Of a stretch of DNA of 41,281 nucleotides, positions 33,787-41,281 are shown in pieces (within the stretch, counting starts at the first letter, position 1; each line of letters begins with the position of its first letter). The DNA comes from Haplosporangium gracile. Its lineage: Eukaryota > Mortierellomycota > Mortierellomycetes > Mortierellales > Mortierellaceae. A program made the translations under genes and the position numbers. Location: assembly GCA_015499985.1 (NCBI GenBank), contig JAAAUF010000261.1:3205-44485 (forward strand), read 5' to 3'. Below the pieces are notes generated by a model. The model was not told the DNA's origin. It did no database searches and saw nothing but the letters and a program-made list of their open reading frames with translations.

Positions 33787-36700
33787 ATGAGGCCAGACTC
33801 CTACCAGGAAACGCCACATTACAGATACCCCTCGGGCGGATCGGTGTCCTCCGTCGACTACGATACTCGCCACGGCAGCTCTGTCTCTTCAATGGAGAAC
33901 CACACCACCCTCAGCAGCACTTCCAATGGCACAGGACTCAAAAAACAGCCTTCCTTTGGATATTCACATCTATCAAATCAACAACAGCAGCAACGACTTG
34001 CACAACTACAATCGCAATCACAATCGCATACAAGCCTCGGCCAGTCTGCACTATCCACTCCACAAAGTTCACCACAATCGACCCGGGTAGATTATCAACA
34101 CGGACGTGGACACAGCTCGTACCAGTACAGTAGTGGGAGCGAGGATGATCACGAGTCCTTCTCGTCGTCTCAAGAACCTGAATCGCTTGGGGACCTGTCT
34201 CGATCCTCCTCGGCTTACCGTGTGAGACGCGACTCGGGCCTCCCTCCAATCAAGATGAACGCAGCTAAACGGCTGCCGCACTTCAATGCAAGTCTAACGT
34301 CCATGACTACAGACTCCGTCATGGAGGAGGAAGAGGAAGAGGACGAGGAGGACGAGACTAGACATCCGACGAGCAGGCGCTCGCATCATGAGGTCGACGA
34401 AAGCAGCATACCGGAGGAGGAGGACGAAGAGGACCACGAGGATGAGGTGGTGCAGGCACTCGATCGGGATATGGCAGCAAGGCAGACGAACAATCTATTC
34501 AGGAAAGGCGATAACGACGGAACCATACAGAGGTAAGGCGGCCGCACCACACCTTTATTCTCGACATATTGATTGGGAGGCATTTACAGCCGCTATCGCT
34601 ATCCTCCCTGCCGTCCCACTGGCACACATTCCCGCTTGAAGTCCACATGATCGTGAGCCTGACCAGTTTGTTGCTGGGCGGGTAGTTTTTGGTTTTTTTC
34701 TGTTGCTGTTTTCCTTTTGGTGTTTTTTTTGTTGTCATGGTAGGCAATTGCAAGAGGATGTTTTCCGTGGCTCATTGGGCGTACTGTGCCTGTACCTGAT
34801 CCTGGTCCATTTATTTACAGAGGAAAAAAGGAGTGTTTAGGGAGTGAGTGAATGAGTGGCACAACTGTGCGCGGGGGAGGGAAATGGAAGTGGGAGGTTG
34901 AGTCCTTATTTTTTTCTTCCCGCCGATCCCTAAATCTTTACCGTCCCCCAACACAGACACCCACACATCACCCCGCTGACGCGCTGTCCCGTCCCTGTGC
35001 TAAACCTATGTAAACTGAAACGCCTTAAATTGTACACGTCCAATTCCCCTTTTTCTTAGTGGCGGACAAGAACCAAGGATGTTTTCAAATCAATCCCCCT
35101 TTCACCCTTTTCCTTCACCTCCTTCAAGAACAACACTTGCAGCATCAACAGCAACCACACAAGTTTCGACCTCCTTCCCTTCCCCCACATCCTCCTCCAC
35201 CTCTATTCCTGCACAAGGAAACGGATCTCAGTACAGCGGGAGCAATTCGTCCCTCCCTCGACCCGTGGAACCAGACCGAGGCCCTGCAGACCTGAGCAAT
35301 CCCAGCGCCGCTCTTGCAGAAGCCCTCAGTGCTGCCAGAGCCTCAGCAGAGGCACGAGCTAAGGTGCAACAACAGGCCCAGCAACAGGCTGCCCTGGATG
35401 CTTTGCTTGTTGGCCACAACAGAGTTCACGACCAAAACACGGACGCGGGATACAGAGAGGACACATCAAAGCGAAACTCGGTAACGTCAGCGGATTCAAA
35501 CGGTAATCTCTCTCAAGTGAGGATCCCAGTACCGGATATTTCGCCTACCATGCAGGGATACACTGGACATCTGGGAATCCATCAAAGCTCTAGTCGGAAC
35601 CCCGATGGTCACCTTTACCCACGCCCAACCGCCTTCACGCTCTCACCCACATCGTCCAATCCCGAGCTGACAGGATCGCAGTCGGACAGCCATTCAGGTT
35701 CCTATGGCACTCAACGGCCCTCCACCCATAACAACACCAACAATAACAATAACGGACGTTCCGTCCAGCCTTCAACATCGAAATACGGACATCCTACGAA
35801 CCATCCAGGCGGTCCCAGTGTTTCGTCCAACATGTCGCGATACACTGACGATTACAATGAGCAGCCGCAGTATGCACGGCATCGAGAGCCCAGCCTTGGA
35901 ACGTCTTACGACTCTTCTCAATCGATTCAACATCACGGACGTGAGGGAACCTTCTCCAGGTTTGCATTCGCAAAAAAGGACATGGATCGTGGATCTCTTC
36001 ACAGCCAGGACTACATGGACGACTATCGCACTTCCGCAGTATACCCGCAGGGCCTATCTAAAGAGTCTTTTGGCTTTCAACAAGATTATACCAACCAGCG
36101 CCACGTCGATTTCCCCGACGAGTCCGACTCCCATGTCACCAACGACAACCACGGAAGGGACGCCAACTCTTCGTTCCACAAGCAGAACCACAACAACCAC
36201 GGAGCGGATGCTCAATCTGGTCATTCCGCATCAGCAGCCCCAGTATCATTATACCCTCAAATCGCTTCGTCGCATTCGCTTGCGTTGTCGGAGGATCTCA
36301 AGGATCAGATTTCAACAGAGGCAGAGTACATCATGAACAGGAACACGGAGCTGCTCCGTATCCTCAGCATCCGAGACGACGAGGTCCAGACGTTGCAGCA
36401 GGAACTCGATCACACTCTCAAAGTCATGCACGAATACGAGGACGACCTGATGGCGATGCATACAGCAGCGGCCAAGCCTTACGAGACATACCGCCAGACA
36501 CTGGATGAGATTGGCCATGGCATGACCCAACAGGATGCTCTTCTCGAGGGATACCAGAAGGAGAACGAGAAACTGACTAGTCAACTCAAATCATCTGTCG
36601 AGATTCGTCAGGAAGCTGAGAAGCGTCACTTGCAGACGGTTGACCGTTTGAAGAGCGAGGTGGAAAGTCTTCGTGCGGAGATCGAGAACTCGGACCAGGA

Positions 36701-38924
36701 AAAGTACGGTACCACCGACCTGAGATTCGTTCTGAAACAATTGCAGGAAAATCATGAGCGGGCACAGGCGAATTTTAAGGACAAGGAGGAGGAGTACCAG
36801 GCCGAGATCAGCGAGTTGATGGAGCGTCTCGGGGTCACGGAACAAGTTCTGGATGAGGAGCGGAAGAGCAACGTCGAGGGTATGCAGAAGCTGGAACGCG
36901 ACCTCCAGGACTTCCGGTCTGGATACGACGGCATGCTGACCCAGCTGCAGGCAGTCGATTCCAGTGACCTTCGGCCTCACCCCAAACGAGGCTCATCATC
37001 ATCCACTGCTGATGAAGGCCAGGCCGACACAACTGTTGATGACGAGCTCGAGCGGGACATTGGTTTGATCAAAGCGTCGCTGCTAAAAGCCCCGACTAAG
37101 TTTATGACAAACGCCAAGTCACTCTCGCCCTCGTCCACACACAACATGGACAAGCTACAACAGTTTAAGGATCCCAAACCAAAGGCCCTAGATCGGAAGT
37201 TGACCTCGACTGAGACATTGGCCAGTGGCAACATGTCCACGCACGCTGATGGCGAAAAGTTGGACCTCGAGCAGCGTCTTAGCAGATTTGAGGCCGACGT
37301 CCGCCAGAGTTTACTCCGGAGTTCTTCCATGGATAGCTTTAGCAGCGTCCGATCTTCGGGGGGCACCGCTATTCCTCTTGCATCACAAATCAAGCCCCTT
37401 CAGCATCTCCATCATCAACACCATTCCAACTCACGGGACGATCTTCGACTTTCAGCGATGAGTGAGGAACATCGATTGGCGAACAAGTTGCGCGACCGGA
37501 TCAACAGCCTCAACATTGAGAACAAACGACTTTACCAGGAGTTGGCTTCGCTCTCGCAGGTCTTGCGTGTTCAGCAAGCGGAACGACAACGCAAGGTCGC
37601 CCACCTGGAGGAACTGTTGGATATGCATGAGACCCAGGCAAGCCAAAAATTAGATGATGTCAGCACAGAGGAGGGGCAAGCCAGGGTCCGCAAGGTCATT
37701 CAGGGTCTGTTGGTCAGGATTCGAACCAAGGAGGCAGAGGCAGAGTTCTACCACAACGCGTATCTGGACAAGGTCATGGAGCTGGATCAAATGGCACTTG
37801 CCAATGGCAAAAATCTCCTCGCGGACAGTCCTGCGGAGATGGGCCAGTCTCAGAACACACTCGGCGAGACTACTTCGTCGACACCCTCCCCTACTGCTTC
37901 TGTGATCGAGGCGCTGGGGACTCGCGTTCGGGAACTGGAGAGGCTGAATATGGAGACGTCGTTCCATTTGGCAGCAGAGCAGCGACGCGTCCAGGCGACC
38001 GAGACCGAGAATGGAAATCTGATCCGTGAGAAGCTGACATTGGCGCGCATGCTGGAGGATCAGGTCGATCAGTTGCAGTCGAAGCTGAGTTTGGCGGAGA
38101 TTGCGAGGGCTCGCCTGCAGGACGAAAACAGCGACCTGAGACAGCAGCAGCAGCAGCAACAGCAAAAGCAGCAGCAAAATCTCAAAGATGCACGTGGTGC
38201 TTCGTCGACACCAAGTGGAGACCGCTCAGGCAATAACCCCTCTGGCCAGCAGCAGGAAAGTGCGAACGAGACAATGGCAGCCATGCGGACAAGGCTATTG
38301 TCCCTGACGCGTCAGCGTGACCAGTTGAGGGAGCAGCTTCAGGAGGCCTTTGACATTCAGCGGACGTTGCAAGAGAGATCCGGACCCAACAGCGGCGGAG
38401 GAGGATCTGCAGAGTGGTCTATGGAGGAGTTCAAGAGACTGGAGCGCTCGTTGGAGGAAAAGTCGATTGAACTCAATATTTGGAAGGAGCGTGCTGTGGC
38501 GCTGGAGAAGGTGGTGGAGAGGATCCGGATGATCAAGGACCGACCAGAGCCCACTGGCCTTTCGCTGGACCGATCGTTGACGATGGACAGCGAGTCGATG
38601 AGCACGTCGTCCGTTGGCGGTAGTCACGATGGTGTTCAGCACCTTGCAGGACGTCGTGCGTCACACCATACCCTGGAGGAGCTTGACCAGGTTGTGCTGA
38701 GACTGGAACAGCGCCTTGAGCGTCGAGATCAAGAGTTGCAGGAGGTTGTTCAAGAGGCCAGGAGACAGACGGATCGGCGACTTGAGGCATGGAAGGCCAA
38801 GTGGGTCCAAGTTGTGCAGCGCAAGAATGCAGAGATTCATCGATTCCAGGTAGAGCTCGAGTCCCTGATGGCGGCCGTCGACCGAGACCGTTCACGGATG
38901 GCGACGGCCGTGATGAAGAAGTGA
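33787..38924 (+). CDS. Large coiled-coil protein, possibly CEP162-like
   Basis: Exons 33787-34532 and 35060-38924 join in phase (CAG AG|T GGC) to 1536 residues. The first 660 residues are low complexity: a poly-Q stretch (about 61-80), Ser-rich segments, two acidic patches (about 179-190 and 207-220) and Asn/His/Ser-rich stretches. From about 662 to 1536 long coiled coils alternate with linkers: about 662-879, 1049-1163, 1196-1290 (ending in a Q8 run), 1320-1413 and 1451-1536. The stretch with GYQKENEKL and the C-terminal KNAEIHRFQVELESLM recall the GYQxENEKL segment and C-terminal RFRxELDSIL segment of animal centrosomal CEP162 as I remember them. That is a recalled resemblance, not an alignment. 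Alternatives are a spindle-pole-body, Golgi or cytoskeletal scaffold. That it is a real gene is secure; its function is not. Confidence 0.85.
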
Positions 38925-39243
38925 TTGGACAATTGGACACGGAGGCAGGGAGCAGTAGTAGGAGTGACCAGGAGGAGTAGGAGTAGCAAGGAGAAGGAGT
39001 TGTTTACTCAAGCAGAACAGGCTGCAGTCAATAGTTGTAGCCTTTGTCGTACATACCCAACAACATCACACAAATGTATTTTATCTTCTTTTTTATCCAT
39101 CTCAAGTTAGCGTGTCTTGTCTATTTGATACTCTTCTTTTCTTTGTTTCCCTTTCCCCGCCAGCAACCCTTTGTCTTTTTCATTCACCTCTTCCTTCTTC
39201 TTTTCCTTCTCATTGCGCATCACACAACACAGGGAAAATTGAA
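38925..39243 (+). promoter_or_regulatory. Short spacer and CT-rich leader of the LMBRD1 gene
   Basis: 319 bases between the stop of the coiled-coil gene and the next ATG. The second half (about 39120-39215) is C/T-rich, like other leaders in the window. No TATA box was seen. Confidence 0.45.
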
Positions 39244-41244
39244 ATGAATACACCGCTAGATGCACTCCTGCCATTCCTCGGAGCATGGGGCCTCTACGGA
39301 CTCATTGGCGCCGTAAGTCGACATTAACAACACTACTCTTCTTGCAAAGGGCTCTCTTTCTTTGTTGTCTTTTCAACTGTAACCCACAGCATAATGCACA
39401 GGAACGCGTTCGACAACAACTTTTCCCCTGATGCGCGTGTTTTAGACTTCCTTTATGAAGTCAGGAACCAGGAACTATCATCAACAACAAAATTAAAGAG
39501 ACATTCCTCCTTGTCTTTCGTACGGAAGGGAGACAGGACCATCATATACCTTGCTTTGACACCGTCTCTCTTCTTTCCAATATATGAGTGTAGGGATTAC
39601 TTGGGTTCTCGATATTCTTCACGGTGTACTACTCCGACAGACAGGACCGAGAACCGTTTGCAATGCTGGTGACGGTTTTATCACTGACGCTCTGTCTGAC
39701 GACAGTAGCATTATTTCCAGTAGACATCTTTATGGTCTCGAGGATCATGGACCCGAAGACAGGATTGAGACACGACTGGGCAACGGATGCTGCTATTGCC
39801 GAAAGGCAGCAGTCTGTTCAGATGACCTATGCTGGTATGTGTGCCTTTTGTCTGGCCCCTCACCCTCCTGTCCCTGTAAAAACATTCTTCAGTCCTTTTT
39901 ACCGTGAACCTTTGCTTTGCTCTACTTTTTGCATACGATGGAGAACATGCTTGAAATCAGCTGGTACTGATCATAGGATATTCCGCACACCCCTTTTCTT
40001 TCCCTTTTCCTTTTCATTCTCTCTTTTATCCATGGGATTGCAATTTTACAAACATGTGTAGTCGCTTACGGCCTGATTGCAATGTTTTGCTTCTTCTGGA
40101 TCCCCCTGGCCTACTTTTACTTTGAAGAGCTCGCAGATGAAGGACAGACGACCTTTCGACGCCTCTGGGCATCTTTCAAGTACACTCTTTTCTTCATCCT
40201 CATCGCCGCCATCCTGTTACTGACAGGTCTCTTAATGAAGCCAAACGGCGGCGGCAAGCATGATGGTGACAAGGGTGAAAGGAATGTGTTCAGTCCAGAG
40301 TTGGACTGGTTGGAGGATTTGCTGGGAAAAATTGGTAAGTGCAGAGGATCATGGAGTGGATGTCGCTTGGGGTCCCTATGTATATGTGTGTGACATACTT
40401 GTTGCCATGTCTTTTTTGTTGTCTTTGTTTTTTTTCTCCAATTGGTATGGTATGGCTGAACTTTGTATGCTTTTCTTTTCTTTTTTTTTTTCTGGACTCC
40501 TAATGTAGGGGGTATGGAGCCTTTGGCATTCGTGGCAGGAGTCTTGGCTCTTGCAGGCATGACTGTCTTGGTCTTTTACACAGTGCGTTTACGCTTTTCT
40601 GCTTATTGTTTGGTGATCGGCCTATTCGACCTCAGGAAGTATCTGTCATGTTTGCTTTGTCACACATTTTGTACTCACAAGTCAAATGTGGTGCTCATCC
40701 TCGTTATTCAATAATGTGATTTAGGCACCTGGACTTTCCCTTTTGCCATTCCATCTTTTGGCGGGAGCCAGGTCTCTTCCAGCAGGAGTAGAAGAGCTGG
40801 AAGCCCAACTAGATCTGAATCGAGCACGACAAAGCACCATCCTGAATCGATATCCATTGACGTCAGGTGGTGGAGGAGGGGGTCAGCGTCTGCAGATGTC
40901 GGACAGGAACCGTCATCTGATTAGCGAATTGGCACAGGAAGAGTTACTGTTGGAGAACCGACTGAGGTTGGTCTTGAGAGTTCGGAATAGCTGCTGGCAT
41001 CAGTGCTTGTGTATTATTCGTCCCTTCCAGGTAAAAAGACCTTGGCTAGTTGTGGTCAGTTGCTGTGATTTTGTGAAGTGCTGGGTTTTTTTTCTATCTT
41101 GGTGATGGAGTGTGTACATGCATGCATGTTGGCTGTTTCCACGTTTGTGTGGAAAAAAGTCGGAGTTGTTGACCATGTCGTTTTCTTTTTTTGTCCCGTT
41201 TGCACTTTGTGTTGATTTTTTTTTGGTTTTCCCAATGGTCTGCC

Positions 41245-41281
<37 letters not shown>
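39244..41281 (+). CDS. LMBRD1: LMBRD1-like lysosomal/vacuolar membrane protein (3' end outside window)
   Basis: Member of the LMBR1 family; the human homologue helps cobalamin leave lysosomes, and fungal members are often named probable lysosomal cobalamin transporters. Exons 39244-39312, 39594-39834, 40062-40334, 40509-40582 and 40725-41030 are in phase and give 321 residues. The last donor (GTAAAA at 41031) opens an intron cut by the window end. Membrane segments: about 12-39, 52-75, 104-125, 143-160 and 198-219. Family matches: FPVDIFMVSRI (human LPVDIFLVS), FFWIPLAYFYFEE (human FFWIPFVYFYYEE), LLPFHLLAGARS (human ALPLNLIKGTRS) and a charged loop ending NSCWHQCLCIIRPFQ (human NSWWTKFCGALRPLK). 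Introns are 281, 227, 174 and 142 bases. Transport of cobalamin in this fungus is unproven; a signalling or trafficking role is also possible. Confidence 0.93.
41244..41281. repeat. (CTGT)n microsatellite at the right edge
   Basis: Nine and a half CTGT units run to the last base, inside an intron of the LMBRD1-like gene. Confidence 0.95.

Noticed and set aside
37717..37732. T-arm-like GGATTCGAACC, possible tRNA
   Set aside because: It lies inside a coiled-coil coding exon and no acceptor or anticodon arm surrounds it.
35079..38924. Coiled-coil gene starting at its own ATG 35079
   Set aside because: A donor at 34533 and an acceptor at 35058-35059 join it in phase to the upstream exon, so one 1536-residue gene is the better model.
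1..41281. Transposon ends, CRISPR arrays or biosynthetic gene clusters
   Set aside because: No terminal repeats with transposase, no regular spacer repeats and no core biosynthetic enzymes were seen.

Overview
The window looks like nuclear DNA of a filamentous fungus of the Mortierellomycotina type (Mortierella, Linnemannia or Podila relatives). The grounds are a fungal elongation factor 3 gene, GT-AG introns of about 130-850 bases, F-box proteins with leucine-rich tails in several copies, a long glycogenin, and pyrimidine-rich 5' leaders. The phylum is an inference from gene content and style; no marker here proves the genus.

Layout from left to right. 1-4312 (-): a long glycogenin gene whose 3' end runs off the left edge. 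5651-9180 (-): translation elongation factor 3, complete, ending in a 21-base last exon. About 3.9 kb with no convincing gene follows. 13070-17262 (+): a putative Rab GTPase-activating protein with a degenerate SH3-like N-terminus and an intact TBC domain. 17424-19790 (+): an F-box/leucine-rich protein. 21257-23759 (-): peroxisomal acyl-CoA oxidase, five exons, convergent with the F-box gene. 24864-24944 (-): a tRNA, best read as tRNA-Leu(UAG). 25780-26950 (-): a decayed F-box/LRR paralogue. 28161-29861 (+): an intact F-box/LRR gene, divergent from the decayed copy and sharing motifs with it. About 3.9 kb rich in simple repeats follows. 33787-38924 (+): a 1536-residue coiled-coil protein that resembles centrosomal CEP162 in places. 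39244-right edge (+): an LMBRD1-type lysosomal or vacuolar membrane protein, cut by the window end inside an intron.

The genes do not form a pathway or cluster. They are mostly housekeeping genes (glycogen priming, translation, beta-oxidation, membrane traffic, vacuolar membrane) mixed with members of a fast-evolving F-box family. Exon joins were worked out by hand from GT/AG sites, and the reading phase agrees at every junction proposed. No mobile element with recognisable ends and no CRISPR array was seen. I did not find a clearly new biological system. The best leads are the CEP162-like protein in a presumably non-flagellate fungus, the His-rich glycogenin tail with three NAWD motifs, the SH3/TBC protein with a uORF stop overlapping its start codon, and the divergent intact/decayed F-box pair.
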